DNA of 54,856 bases. Source: Deltaproteobacteria bacterium. Lineage in GTDB: Bacteria; Myxococcota_A; Polyangia; Polyangiales; Polyangiaceae. The DNA lies in NCBI GenBank assembly GCA_003235365.1, contig QJWJ01000429.1, forward strand, positions 1 to 54,856, read 5' to 3'. Numbering within the stretch: the first letter of the stretch is position 1; each line of letters starts with the position of its first letter. Made by a program: the position numbers and the translations under genes. Below, one piece after another: positions 23,959-31,516 of this stretch. The notes below the pieces were generated by a model, which saw nothing but the letters and a program-made list of their open reading frames with translations, was not told the origin of the DNA and did no database searches.

Positions 23959-25222
23959 AGTGCCTTCCGTATCTTGCTGTTCCTTCTGCGGCGCACCACA
24001 AAGTCCGGGTACTCCACTGATTGCGGGACAAGATGGATTCATCTGCGAGGCCTGTGTGCAGTGTGCGCATCGCGTCGTGTCGGCGTGGGGGAGCCGTCGC
24101 GCGACGGGCAATCCGCGTGGGGATGTTCCGACACCCAAACGGATCAAAGCGCAGCTGGACGAGTACGTCATTGGGCAAGAGGCGGCCAAGCGGGTGCTGG
24201 CAGTGGCCGTGTACAACCACTATCAACGGCTCGAGACTCAGTTGCAAAGTCAGGTGGCGGCGGGCGAGCAGTCCGTGGAGCTGGAGAAGTCCAACGTGCT
24301 GCTTTTCGGTCCCACCGGGAGCGGCAAGACGCTCCTGGCCAAAAAGCTGGCGCAGCTGGTGGGTGTGCCGTTTGCCGTCGCTGACGCGACGACGTTGACC
24401 CAGGCTGGGTATGTCGGGGAGGACGTCGACACGATCATCCACCGCCTCTTGGATGCCGCTGGCGGGGACGTGAGCCGGGCCGAGTGGGGGATCATCTACA
24501 TCGACGAGATAGACAAGATTGCCCGACGTTCCCAAGGGGCTACGGGGGTCCGTGACATCTCCGGTGAAGGCGTACAGCAGGCGCTCCTGAAGCTCGTGGA
24601 AGGGCATCGTGTGGCGATTCCCAAGCAGAAGGGCAAGGAACGAGAAGGCAAGGAGTACGTCGATACGTCGAACATACTGTTCATTGCTGGTGGCGCTTTC
24701 GAGGGGCTGCTGGAGAACGTCGCCAAGCGTGTTCGGCCAGCGAAGCGGATTGGATTCGGCGCGGCCAGCGACGCGTCGGGCGACCAGGACGATTGGAGCG
24801 CGTACGTCGCGCAGGTCGAGAACCGAGACTTTAGGAGCTTCGGGTTCATTCCTGAATTCTTGGGGCGGTTTCCGGTGCTCGCGGGCCTCGAGGAACTAGA
24901 CGAGTCGGCGTTGGTGAAGATCTTGCGCGAACCCAAGAACGCGCTGACGCGTCAGTACCAGGTCCTGTTCGCGCAAGGTGGTACATCTATCGAGTTTACA
25001 ACGCCTGCCTTGGAGCGTGTCGCGCGAGTGGCGCTGGACGCGGGCACGGGAGCTCGCGGGTTGCGCTCCGTGCTCGAGCGCGCGTTGTTGCCGACCATGT
25101 TCGAGCTGCCGTTCGAAGAGTCGGCGCACTGCGTGTTGACATGTGACGGCAACGGCGACCTGACGCTGGAACGTGTTGAAACGGAAACCAAGGAACGCGC
25201 GCCACAATTGGCGGCAGGGTGA
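23948..25222 (+). CDS. clpX: ClpX ATPase, nif-linked paralog
   Basis: The 424-residue AAA+ unfoldase has an N-terminal four-Cys zinc domain (CSFC...CEAC), Walker A GPTGSGKT, Walker B IIYIDEIDK, sensor motifs and the ClpX signature GEGVQQALLKLVEG. It feeds proteins to ClpP for degradation. A second clpX after nifM is a known Azotobacter feature (clpX2), thought to turn over nitrogenase assembly proteins; a housekeeping copy should exist elsewhere. It overlaps nifM by 11 bases. Confidence 0.92.
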   Translation: MPTEVPSVSCCSFCGAPQSPGTPLIAGQDGFICEACVQCAHRVVSAWGSRRATGNPRGDVPTPKRIKAQLDEYVIGQEAAKRVLAVAVYNHYQRLETQLQSQVAAGEQSVELEKSNVLLFGPTGSGKTLLAKKLAQLVGVPFAVADATTLTQAGYVGEDVDTIIHRLLDAAGGDVSRAEWGIIYIDEIDKIARRSQGATGVRDISGEGVQQALLKLVEGHRVAIPKQKGKEREGKEYVDTSNILFIAGGAFEGLLENVAKRVRPAKRIGFGAASDASGDQDDWSAYVAQVENRDFRSFGFIPEFLGRFPVLAGLEELDESALVKILREPKNALTRQYQVLFAQGGTSIEFTTPALERVARVALDAGTGARGLRSVLERALLPTMFELPFEESAHCVLTCDGNGDLTLERVETETKERAPQLAAG

Positions 25223-25223
25223 G

Positions 25224-26060
25224 ATGACGATGACGACGAACGACGTGATTGCTGGTATTCGCGCAGGGTTGACATCCGGCGCGGTGGTGCCCTACCTCGG
25301 ACCCGCCGCCCTCACCGGCGTGGTGGACCGTTCGACGGGAGACCCCATACCCGCGGACTCGGACAGCCTGATCCTCGCGGTCAACGATGGTCGTCCGATG
25401 GCGCCCAAGCTCATGTACGAGTTTCCTCGCGCTGCGATGAACCTCGAGTTGAAAAAGGGCCGGCAACACGTAGAGCGGGCACTCACCCAGACATACGCAA
25501 GACAGAGCTGGACCTCGTCGAGAGTTCACTCGTGGCTTGCGGGCCTGGGCTTGCCCTACGTGATCGACACGAATCGGGATCGCTTGATGCAGGACGAGTA
25601 TCAGAACCGGGCCCACACGTTGGTGTTGGGCATTGCTCGCATCGCTGGTACTGATTATCGATTCAAGATATTCGAGTTTGATGGAGGGAGCTACGTCGCC
25701 CGGAGTTCGAGTGAGGTCAATCCGCGGTTGCCGGTGCTGTTCAAGCCGCTGGGAACGCCCACGCCGGAGCCGACTTTCATCGCATCGGATGCTGACTTCG
25801 TCGACTACATCACCGAGTTGATGGGTGGATTCGCCATTCCCTCGTTCTTGAAAGAACGGCGTTTGGGTAAGCGCTATCTGATCCTCGGGCTGCGTTTGAC
25901 CCGCGACACGGAACGGATGATCCTGACGGAACTGATGTACGGCGCGAGCGCTGATGCCGGCTGGATCTTCATCGAGAACCCGACGGCGAAAGAGCGACGG
26001 TTTTGCGAACGACTCGGGCTCACCGTCGTTTGCGAGGACCCGACTCAGTTGCTCGAATAG
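25224..26060 (+). CDS. SIR2-like domain protein ending the nifU operon
   Basis: The 278-residue protein seems to have a SIR2-like fold: the N-terminal VVPYLGPAALTGV resembles the NAD-loop, and WLAGLGLPYVIDTNRD resembles the TTNYD-type strand of SIR2_2 proteins. The C-terminal SADAGWIFIENPTAKERRFCERLGL resembles the end of that domain. I cannot see the full catalytic set of a deacetylase, so NADase, deacylase or a non-catalytic role are all open. ATG 25224 starts one base after the clpX stop (ATG 25230 is an alternative), so it is co-transcribed with the nif genes. Confidence 0.65.
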   Translation: MTMTTNDVIAGIRAGLTSGAVVPYLGPAALTGVVDRSTGDPIPADSDSLILAVNDGRPMAPKLMYEFPRAAMNLELKKGRQHVERALTQTYARQSWTSSRVHSWLAGLGLPYVIDTNRDRLMQDEYQNRAHTLVLGIARIAGTDYRFKIFEFDGGSYVARSSSEVNPRLPVLFKPLGTPTPEPTFIASDADFVDYITELMGGFAIPSFLKERRLGKRYLILGLRLTRDTERMILTELMYGASADAGWIFIENPTAKERRFCERLGLTVVCEDPTQLLE

Positions 26061-26072
26061 CGCTGCATCGTC

Positions 26073-26103
26073 CGAAGCGCTCTGCCTTGCCCTGAGCGCT
26101 TCG
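26073..26103. terminator. Hairpin between the convergent SIR2-like and trmO-like genes
   Basis: CGAAGCGCTC and GAGCGCTTCG form a perfect 10-bp stem with an 11-base loop between two genes that end toward each other. There is no T-run. Confidence 0.6.
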
Positions 26104-26178
26104 AGACGAAACCCCCGCGCCGACGACCCAGTCGTGAAGTGCCCGCGCGGACTCCGGCCAAGAGCCAATTCCTTGCGT

Positions 26179-26664
26179 TCAGCGCACGAAGCGTCCATCG
26201 CTTCGGACGCCATGTGGTTCGGCGCTTTCGAGCCAGCCGGCAACGCTCTCTGGATGCGAGTCGAACGATGGGACGTAGGGCTTGATGTCGAGAACTGGCG
26301 TTCCATCGACGGCGTCGAGACCAGTGACTTCGATTCGACTGCGGGTCGTGTCAACGCGATGCAGCGCCACGTTCGACAATCCGATGGGCGACGGCCGCGA
26401 GGGGGCGCGTGTCGCGAACACTCCCTTGGGTTGCGAACACAGAAATGGTTGGACCAACGCCTGCCAGTCGCGGCTCAGATGACAATGGAAGAGAACCCAA
26501 ATTCGTTCGAATCCCTCCAGGTCGCACAGAGCGGGTCCAAAGTCCGGGTCGAGCTCGATACTCTGGAGGGGACCAACGTCGACCGGTTGTATTGGCATGT
26601 TCTGGGGTGATGCGAACTGGCTGCGTACGTGACCGATGACGCGGAGAGCAACACTCGTGCTCAT
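26179..26664 (-). CDS. TrmO/TsaA-like methyltransferase
   Basis: The 161-residue protein matches the TsaA/TrmO family (tRNA m6t6A methyltransferase): IGHVRSQF at the start, then DLEGFERIWVLFHCHLS, FATRAPSRPSPIGLS and DAVDGTPVLDIKPYVPSFD. It lacks the C-terminal extension of E. coli TrmO (about 235 aa) and is like the short forms. Its start overlaps the Rieske gene stop by 4 bases (ATGA). Whether it modifies tRNA or another target here is unknown; the operon partners suggest a link to nitrogen fixation. Confidence 0.85.
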   Translation of the reverse strand: MSTSVALRVIGHVRSQFASPQNMPIQPVDVGPLQSIELDPDFGPALCDLEGFERIWVLFHCHLSRDWQALVQPFLCSQPKGVFATRAPSRPSPIGLSNVALHRVDTTRSRIEVTGLDAVDGTPVLDIKPYVPSFDSHPESVAGWLESAEPHGVRSDGRFVR

Positions 26665-27029
26665 GGCGTTGGACGCGGTCGTGCGATTTGAGTTCGGATG
26701 CGAAGTGCTTCGCCAGTGACCTCAAATGGTACTTCGGTGAGACCCTTTCCGGCGCACGGGCCCTGGAAGCAGATGCCGGTCTCCCGATTGAACGCCGCAC
26801 GGTGGGCAGAGCAAGTCACGTTTCCCGTCGCATCGAGTGGGATGCCGTCGTCACTCAAGGGAGAACCGAAGTGTGGGCAAGAGTCGAGATACACCACGAA
26901 TCCGGTAGTACGCCGCATGGCGTAGCCGAGCACACGCCGCTTCTTCTTCATGAGCGGAACCTGGATGACCGCGTGCTCGTCGGGAAGGTCGCTCAATGGT
27001 ATCTCTTGGAATTCTGGTAGCTCGTTCAT
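26661..27029 (-). CDS. Rieske-type [2Fe-2S] ferredoxin
   Basis: The 122-residue soluble protein has the Rieske ligands CPH (in LDSCPHFGSPLS) and CSAH (in VTCSAHRAAFNRETG), which bind a [2Fe-2S] cluster through two Cys and two His. It lacks any membrane helix, so it is a free electron carrier. ATG 27029 is chosen because AAGGAAGGA precedes it; the upstream frame overlaps the NifZ-like gene. It is the middle gene of the three-gene minus operon, one base after the NifZ-like gene. Confidence 0.88.
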   Translation of the reverse strand: MNELPEFQEIPLSDLPDEHAVIQVPLMKKKRRVLGYAMRRTTGFVVYLDSCPHFGSPLSDDGIPLDATGNVTCSAHRAAFNRETGICFQGPCAGKGLTEVPFEVTGEALRIRTQIARPRPTP

Positions 27030-27030
27030 T

Positions 27031-27330
27031 TCAACATCCTTCCTTCGGGCTTGCCGATGAGTCGTGGAGGTCCTTTGGCGCGGGGTCATCGGTCGCTGGA
27101 GTGAGTTCTTTTGGCCAGCACCCGATTGGCGGGCCCAGATCACCACTGGCCGCTTCGAAGCGAACCAAGTAGAGCTCGGCCAGTGTCTCCTCGACGTGGC
27201 CGATGCGCACCAGGACACCGCGGGTGCCAGCACGAACGACGGTTTCGCCCGTTGCGAACTCCGGATGAGAGCCGTCGTTGTGCAAATCGGTTGCCGCGTA
27301 TACGACGTCGCCTGGATTGGGTGGGGTCAT
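27031..27330 (-). CDS. Short NifZ-like protein
   Basis: The 99-residue protein resembles the NifZ domain family: DVVYAATDLHNDGS, ETVVRAGTRGVLVRIGHVEE and GPPIGCWPKELTP look like the small barrel of NifZ. The full-length NifZ lies at 45050. NifZ helps form the second P-cluster in MoFe protein. AAGGAA precedes ATG 27330. The assignment is from pattern memory and is moderate. It is first in a minus operon with the Rieske protein and TrmO-like gene. Confidence 0.6.
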   Translation of the reverse strand: MTPPNPGDVVYAATDLHNDGSHPEFATGETVVRAGTRGVLVRIGHVEETLAELYLVRFEAASGDLGPPIGCWPKELTPATDDPAPKDLHDSSASPKEGC

Positions 27331-27341
27331 CTGAGGTTCCT

Positions 27342-27357
27342 TGTCTCAAAGCCGACA
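27342..27357. promoter_or_regulatory. NifA upstream activator site 1 (grx operon)
   Basis: TGTCTCAAAGCCGACA is an exact TGT-N10-ACA in the divergent spacer between the NifZ-like and glutaredoxin genes. Confidence 0.75.
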
Positions 27358-27371
27358 GTGGCGGAGTAGCT

Positions 27372-27387
27372 TGTCACGTTGCTTACA
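27372..27387. promoter_or_regulatory. NifA upstream activator site 2 (grx operon)
   Basis: TGTCACGTTGCTTACA is a second exact site placed exactly 30 bases from the first, so both lie on the same face of the helix. Confidence 0.78.
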
Positions 27388-27497
27388 GGTTGATGGCGCA
27401 CCGTTGGTGCTTCACTAGCGGCGCCTTCTGAGCGGAAAAGCCGACGAGCGCGCGGTGGCGACAGGCAATGGAGCAAGAGTCGCGCCGAGCTCGGCGT

Positions 27498-27513
27498 TGG
27501 CCCGAACATTGCG
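27498..27513 (+). promoter_or_regulatory. Sigma-54 promoter of the grx-bolA-rhodanese operon
   Basis: TGGCCCGAACATTGCG has GG-N10-GC spacing and a TTGC -12 half. It lies 111 bases after the nearer NifA site. Predicted start near 27524; AAGGAG then precedes ATG 27574. Confidence 0.8.
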
Positions 27514-27573
27514 AATGGTCCTTTCGAAGGCCACCCGTACGCCGGGCTGGAGACTAGAAAAAGGAGCTTGCAG

Positions 27574-27921
27574 ATGAGCGCTGAAGATCAGATCCGAGGT
27601 GTGATTGCCTCGAATCCAGTCGTCCTGTTCATGAAGGGCACCCCCGACGAACCCAAGTGTGGCTTCTCGGCGCGTGCGGTCGGCGCGTTGCGCAGCGTCC
27701 AGCAGAACTTCGCCTACGTCGACGTGTTGTCTGCACCCCGCATTCGCGAGGGACTACCTCGCGTCTCGCAGTTCCCGACCTTCCCACAGCTGTTCATTCG
27801 TGGCGAACTCGTCGGCGGAAGCGACATCATTGCCGAGATGGTTCAGGATGGGTCGTTGGCGCGGCTGCTTGCCGTCGACAGCACTGCAAGCGGAGAGTTG
27901 CCGACTGGGGAGGGGACATGA
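27574..27921 (+). CDS. Monothiol glutaredoxin (Grx4 type), nif-linked
   Basis: The 115-residue protein belongs to the monothiol glutaredoxins that carry [2Fe-2S] clusters: VVLFMKGTPDEPKCGFSARAV (active site CGFS), QFPTFPQLFIRGELVGGSDI. It pairs with BolA proteins in iron and cluster handling, and a bolA gene follows with a 4-base overlap. Azotobacter has a similar nif-linked copy (grx5nif). ATG 27574 has AAGGAG 9 bases upstream. Confidence 0.93.
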   Translation: MSAEDQIRGVIASNPVVLFMKGTPDEPKCGFSARAVGALRSVQQNFAYVDVLSAPRIREGLPRVSQFPTFPQLFIRGELVGGSDIIAEMVQDGSLARLLAVDSTASGELPTGEGT

Positions 27922-28163
27922 ATCCGAAAGCCGTATCGGACCGAATCGCCAGCGCGCTTCCCGAATCCGCAGTCCAGGTCGACGGTGAGGACTGCAGCTT
28001 CGCCGTAACCGTCATTTCGAACGCATTTCACGGGATGTCCATCGTCTCTCGCCAACGCTGTGTGCTGCAGTTGTTCAGTGAAGAGCTCCGAACCGGGAGT
28101 CTTCACGCGTTGAGCGTCCGCGCCCGTACACCGACCGAGGCCGGGCTGGTTGCCTCGCCGTGA
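27918..28163 (+). CDS. BolA-family protein
   Basis: The 81-residue protein has the BolA fold: VSDRIASALPESAVQV...AVTVISNAFHGMSIVSRQRCVLQLFSEEL...LHALSVRARTPTE, with the conserved loop HG and LHAL. BolA forms a [2Fe-2S] heterodimer with monothiol glutaredoxin, which the 4-base ATGA overlap with the glutaredoxin gene supports. It probably helps cluster trafficking for nitrogenase. Confidence 0.85.
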   Translation: MNPKAVSDRIASALPESAVQVDGEDCSFAVTVISNAFHGMSIVSRQRCVLQLFSEELRTGSLHALSVRARTPTEAGLVASP

Positions 28164-28195
28164 GGGGTTTGTGGCGCAGATAGGGAGCATCGACC

Positions 28196-28516
28196 ATGGC
28201 ACCGCTACAAATCACCATCGGCGAGGCTGAGAAGCTGCTCGACGAGGAAACCCCCGTCGTGTTGGACGCCCGGGATGCGCCGTCGTATCGCGCCGGCCAT
28301 ATCGACGGCGCGATGCTGCTCCACGACGATTTGCTCGAGGCGCTGGTGAAGCGCCGCGAGTTACATCGCCCAGTGCTCATCTATTGCTATCGCGGCAACG
28401 TGAGCATGGACAAGGCGCGTCTGTTCAGCGCTGCAGGGTTCGTTCGTGTCTACAGCTTGGCAGGTGGTTACGTCGCTTGGATGAAGCGAGGGGACGCGAC
28501 GTCAGCGACGACCTGA
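28196..28516 (+). CDS. Rhodanese-domain sulfurtransferase, nif-linked
   Basis: The 106-residue single-domain rhodanese has VVLDARDAPSYRAGHIDGAMLL and an active Cys in IYCYRGNVS, followed by LAGGYVAWMKRG. It can carry persulfide sulfur. A nif-linked rhodanese (rhdN) occurs in Azotobacter next to grx5nif. It ends the grx-bolA operon after a 32-base gap. Confidence 0.9.
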   Translation: MAPLQITIGEAEKLLDEETPVVLDARDAPSYRAGHIDGAMLLHDDLLEALVKRRELHRPVLIYCYRGNVSMDKARLFSAAGFVRVYSLAGGYVAWMKRGDATSATT

Positions 28517-28806
28517 ACATTCCGCAAGTCGAACGCACGGCGGCCCAGATCCGAGGAAACTCGGTCTTGGGCCGTTGTGCCATTTGGGCAGAATCACAGG
28601 GACTGAGTGCTCTACATGAGACTCAACAGGGGTTCGAACTGCCCGACAATCGTGCTCGCCCATCGCCGCGCAGTGATGCGCGCGGAGCTGTGGGTGGCTG
28701 GCCTGCCTTCGGGGCGACTGGGCGCGTCGGAGCTTTTCGTCTCCGATCGCTTCGAGTTCCAGGCGCGTTTCCTGACGTGAACCAAAACAAACAATCTCTT
28801 GGTGTT

Positions 28807-28822
28807 TGTCCGGAACGCGACG
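28807..28822 (+). promoter_or_regulatory. Near-consensus NifA site upstream of nifH
   Basis: TGTCCGGAACGCGACG has TGT-N10-ACG, one base off the consensus, with the same GTC...GAC core as the other sites. It lies 98 bases upstream of the first nifH sigma-54 promoter. Confidence 0.5.
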
Positions 28823-28919
28823 GCACGCGAGGTGGCCGTCGAGCCATCCGCATCTCGGTATTCACCGAAGACGACGATAGAAAGCCTCGTTCCCTGTTTT
28901 GGTTCCACGACGGCAACGC

Positions 28920-28935
28920 TGGCACAGTGGATGCA
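28920..28935 (+). promoter_or_regulatory. nifH sigma-54 promoter P1
   Basis: TGGCACAGTGGATGCA: perfect TGGCAC, GG-N10-GC spacing, ATGCA at -12. Predicted start near 28946. Confidence 0.75.
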
Positions 28936-28943
28936 GAACGCGC

Positions 28944-28959
28944 TGGCACGGCTGATGCG
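28944..28959 (+). promoter_or_regulatory. nifH sigma-54 promoter P2 (tandem copy)
   Basis: TGGCACGGCTGATGCG repeats P1 exactly 24 bases later with the same GG-N10-GC spacing. Predicted start near 28970. One of the two may be decoy or both may be used. Confidence 0.65.
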
Positions 28960-29024
28960 AAAAGGCTGTCAGGGCCGAAGCAACGGCTACCGAGCCTCAC
29001 ATCGAGGAAGGAGAGAATAACGAC

Positions 29025-29900
29025 ATGCGACAATGCGCTATTTATGGAAAAGGTGGGATCGGCAAGTCTACCACGACACAGAACCTGGTGGCAGCGCTGG
29101 CCGAACTCGGCAAGAAAGTGATGATCGTCGGTTGTGATCCAAAGGCGGATTCCACTCGGCTCATTCTTCACGCAAAGGCACAGAACACCATCATGCACCT
29201 CGCCGCTGAGGCGGGTAGCGTGGAAGACTTGGAGCTCGAAGAGGTCCTGAAGGTCGGCTACGCGAACATCAAGTGCGTGGAATCTGGTGGTCCTGAGCCC
29301 GGTGTTGGTTGTGCCGGTCGCGGGGTCATCACCGCGATCAACTTCCTGGAAGAGGAAGGCGCGTATGATGACGACCTGGACTTCGTATTCTACGACGTCC
29401 TCGGCGACGTCGTTTGCGGCGGGTTTGCGATGCCAATCCGCGAGAACAAGGCGCAGGAAATCTACATCGTCTGTTCCGGCGAAATGATGGCGATGTATGC
29501 CGCCAACAACATCGGCAAAGGCATCGTCAAGTACGCCAACTCCGGCGGCGTGCGTTTGGCCGGCTTGATCTGCAACTCGCGCAACACGGACCGAGAGGAC
29601 GAGCTAATCATGGCGCTGGCCGCCAAGATGGGTACACACATGATCCACTTCGTGCCGCGGGATAACGCCGTTCAGCGGGCAGAAATCCGACGCATGACGG
29701 TGATCGAGTACGATCCGAAGTGCAACCAGGCGGACGAGTACCGCCAACTGGCCAGCAAGATCATCGAGAACAAGAACCTCGTGATCCCTCAGCCGCTGAC
29801 GATGGACGAGTTGGAAGAGCTGTTGATGGAGTTTGGCATCCTCGACGAAGAGGACGAGACGATCATCGGGCAGACCGCCGCACAAGAGGCGACTGCTTGA
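29025..29900 (+). CDS. nifH: NifH, nitrogenase Fe protein
   Basis: The 291-residue ATPase is dinitrogenase reductase. It has P-loop GKGGIGKST (residues 8-16), cluster ligands Cys96 (GVGCAGRG) and Cys131 (DVVCGGFAMP), and Arg99, the ADP-ribosylation site in organisms with DraT; no draT/draG is in the window. It passes electrons to MoFe protein one at a time with ATP hydrolysis. It is preceded by AAGGAGAG. The sequence is close to Azotobacter-type NifH (group I). Confidence 0.98.
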   Translation: MRQCAIYGKGGIGKSTTTQNLVAALAELGKKVMIVGCDPKADSTRLILHAKAQNTIMHLAAEAGSVEDLELEEVLKVGYANIKCVESGGPEPGVGCAGRGVITAINFLEEEGAYDDDLDFVFYDVLGDVVCGGFAMPIRENKAQEIYIVCSGEMMAMYAANNIGKGIVKYANSGGVRLAGLICNSRNTDREDELIMALAAKMGTHMIHFVPRDNAVQRAEIRRMTVIEYDPKCNQADEYRQLASKIIENKNLVIPQPLTMDELEELLMEFGILDEEDETIIGQTAAQEATA

Positions 29901-29905
29901 AGCCC

Positions 29906-29940
29906 CTGGGGCGGCTACGCACCTCGCGCGGCCGCCCCAG
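29906..29940 (+). terminator. Stem-loop between nifH and nifD
   Basis: CTGGGGCGGC and GCCGCCCCAG form a perfect 10-bp GC-rich stem with a 15-base loop, starting 6 bases after the nifH stop. There is no T-run, so it more likely stabilises or processes nifH mRNA, raising Fe protein over MoFe, than fully ends transcription. Confidence 0.7.
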
Positions 29941-30016
29941 ACCCCCGCGCTTTGCCAGGCAAGCTCGCCCGGTGGCGCACACGTTGAACTACACACTCAT
30001 TTGAAGGAGCAAGATT

Positions 30017-31516
30017 ATGCCCGAGATGACGCGTGAAGAGACCGAAGCCCTCATCGCAGAGGTACTCGAGATCTATCCGGAAGAAGCCAAGAAGGAACGC
30101 CAGAAGCACCTGGCGCCGAACGATCCTGAACTGGACCGCTCGAAGAAGTGCATCACATCCAACAAGAAGTCCCTGCCCGGAGTCATGACGATCCGTGGTT
30201 GTGCGTACGCCGGTTCGAAGGGCGTCGTGTGGGGGCCGGTGAAGGACATGATTCACATCTCGCATGGTCCCGTCGGTTGCGGTCAGTACTCCCGCGCCGG
30301 CCGTCGCAACTACTACATCGGTACCACGGGCGTGAACACGTTCGTCACGATGAACTTCACTTCGGACTTCCAAGAGAAGGATATCGTTTTTGGCGGCGAC
30401 AAGAAGCTCGCCAAGCTGATCGATGAAATTGAAGGGCTGTTTCCGTTGAACAAGGGAATCACGGTCCAGTCCGAGTGTCCGATCGGGTTGATTGGCGATG
30501 ACATCGAGGCCGTTTCGAAGAAGAAGACGGCCGAACACGGTAAGACGGTCGTGCCGGTTCGTTGCGAGGGCTTCCGAGGGGTCTCCCAATCGCTTGGTCA
30601 CCACATCGCGAACGACTCCGTTCGGGATTGGGTGCTGAGCAAACGCGACGAAGATACTTCGTTCGAGCAGACACCCTACGACGTGGCGATCATTGGCGAC
30701 TACAACATCGGTGGCGATGCGTGGTCATCTCGCACGCTGCTCGAGGAGATGGGGCTGCGCGTGGTAGCCCAGTGGTCGGGAGACGGTACGTTGAGCGAGA
30801 TGGAGTTGACGCCGAAGGTGAAGTTGAACCTGGTTCACTGCTATCGTTCGATGAACTACATCTCGCGTCACATGGAAGAGAAGTACGGCATCCCCTGGAT
30901 GGAGTACAATTTCTTCGGGCCCACGAAGTGTGACGAGTCGCTGCGAAAGATTGCCGCGTTCTTCGACGAGTCGATTCAGGCCAAGTGCGAAGAGGTGATC
31001 GCCAAGTACAAGGCCCGGTGGGAACCGGTGGTCGTGAAGTATCGTCCCCGCTTGGAGGGCAAGCGCGTCATGCTTTTCGTTGGCGGGCTGCGGCCGCGAC
31101 ACGTGATCGGGGCTTACGAGGACCTCGGTATGGAGGTCATCGGCACCGGCTACGAGTTCGGTCACAACGATGATTACGACCGGACGCTCAAGGAGATGGG
31201 CAGTGCTACCTTGCTCTACGACGACGTCACTGGCTACGAGTTCGAAGAGTTCGTCAAGCGGCTCAAGCCGGATCTGATTGGGTCGGGGATCAAGGAGAAG
31301 TACATCTTCCAGAAGATGGGCATCCCGTTCCGTCAGATGCATTCCTGGGACTATTCGGGCCCGTATCACGGCTACGATGGGTTCGCGATTTTTGCCCGTG
31401 ACATGGACATGACCCTGAACAATCCGTGTTGGGGCAAGCTTGCCGCGCCCTGGCAGCAGGCGACGGTCGGTGCGACAGCTACCCAGTCGATTCGCGCCGC
31501 GGCCGGTGGAGAGTGA
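30017..31516 (+). CDS. nifD: NifD, MoFe protein alpha subunit
   Basis: The 499-residue alpha subunit keeps Azotobacter numbering: P-cluster Cys62, Cys88 and Cys154, FeMo-co ligands Cys275 (HCYRSMNY) and His442 (QMHSWDY), and active-site Val70, Arg96, Gln191 and His195. It forms the N2-reducing tetramer with NifK. ATG 30017 has AAGGAG upstream. It is followed by an unusual 394-base spacer before nifK. Confidence 0.98.
   Translation: MPEMTREETEALIAEVLEIYPEEAKKERQKHLAPNDPELDRSKKCITSNKKSLPGVMTIRGCAYAGSKGVVWGPVKDMIHISHGPVGCGQYSRAGRRNYYIGTTGVNTFVTMNFTSDFQEKDIVFGGDKKLAKLIDEIEGLFPLNKGITVQSECPIGLIGDDIEAVSKKKTAEHGKTVVPVRCEGFRGVSQSLGHHIANDSVRDWVLSKRDEDTSFEQTPYDVAIIGDYNIGGDAWSSRTLLEEMGLRVVAQWSGDGTLSEMELTPKVKLNLVHCYRSMNYISRHMEEKYGIPWMEYNFFGPTKCDESLRKIAAFFDESIQAKCEEVIAKYKARWEPVVVKYRPRLEGKRVMLFVGGLRPRHVIGAYEDLGMEVIGTGYEFGHNDDYDRTLKEMGSATLLYDDVTGYEFEEFVKRLKPDLIGSGIKEKYIFQKMGIPFRQMHSWDYSGPYHGYDGFAIFARDMDMTLNNPCWGKLAAPWQQATVGATATQSIRAAAGGE

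Larger units (their letters stand above)
28517..29024 (+). other. Spacer upstream of nifH (508 bases)
   Basis: No convincing gene: a 54-codon ORF at 28616-28780 lacks a ribosome binding site and matches nothing I know. An inverted repeat ACAAACA/TGTTTGT (28787-28809) overlaps a near-consensus NifA site, and two tandem sigma-54 promoters (28920-28959) lead into nifH. Confidence 0.6.

Noticed and set aside
28616..28780. 54-codon ORF upstream of nifH
   Set aside because: No ribosome binding site, no family match and no coupling to neighbours; kept only as a note in the spacer entry.
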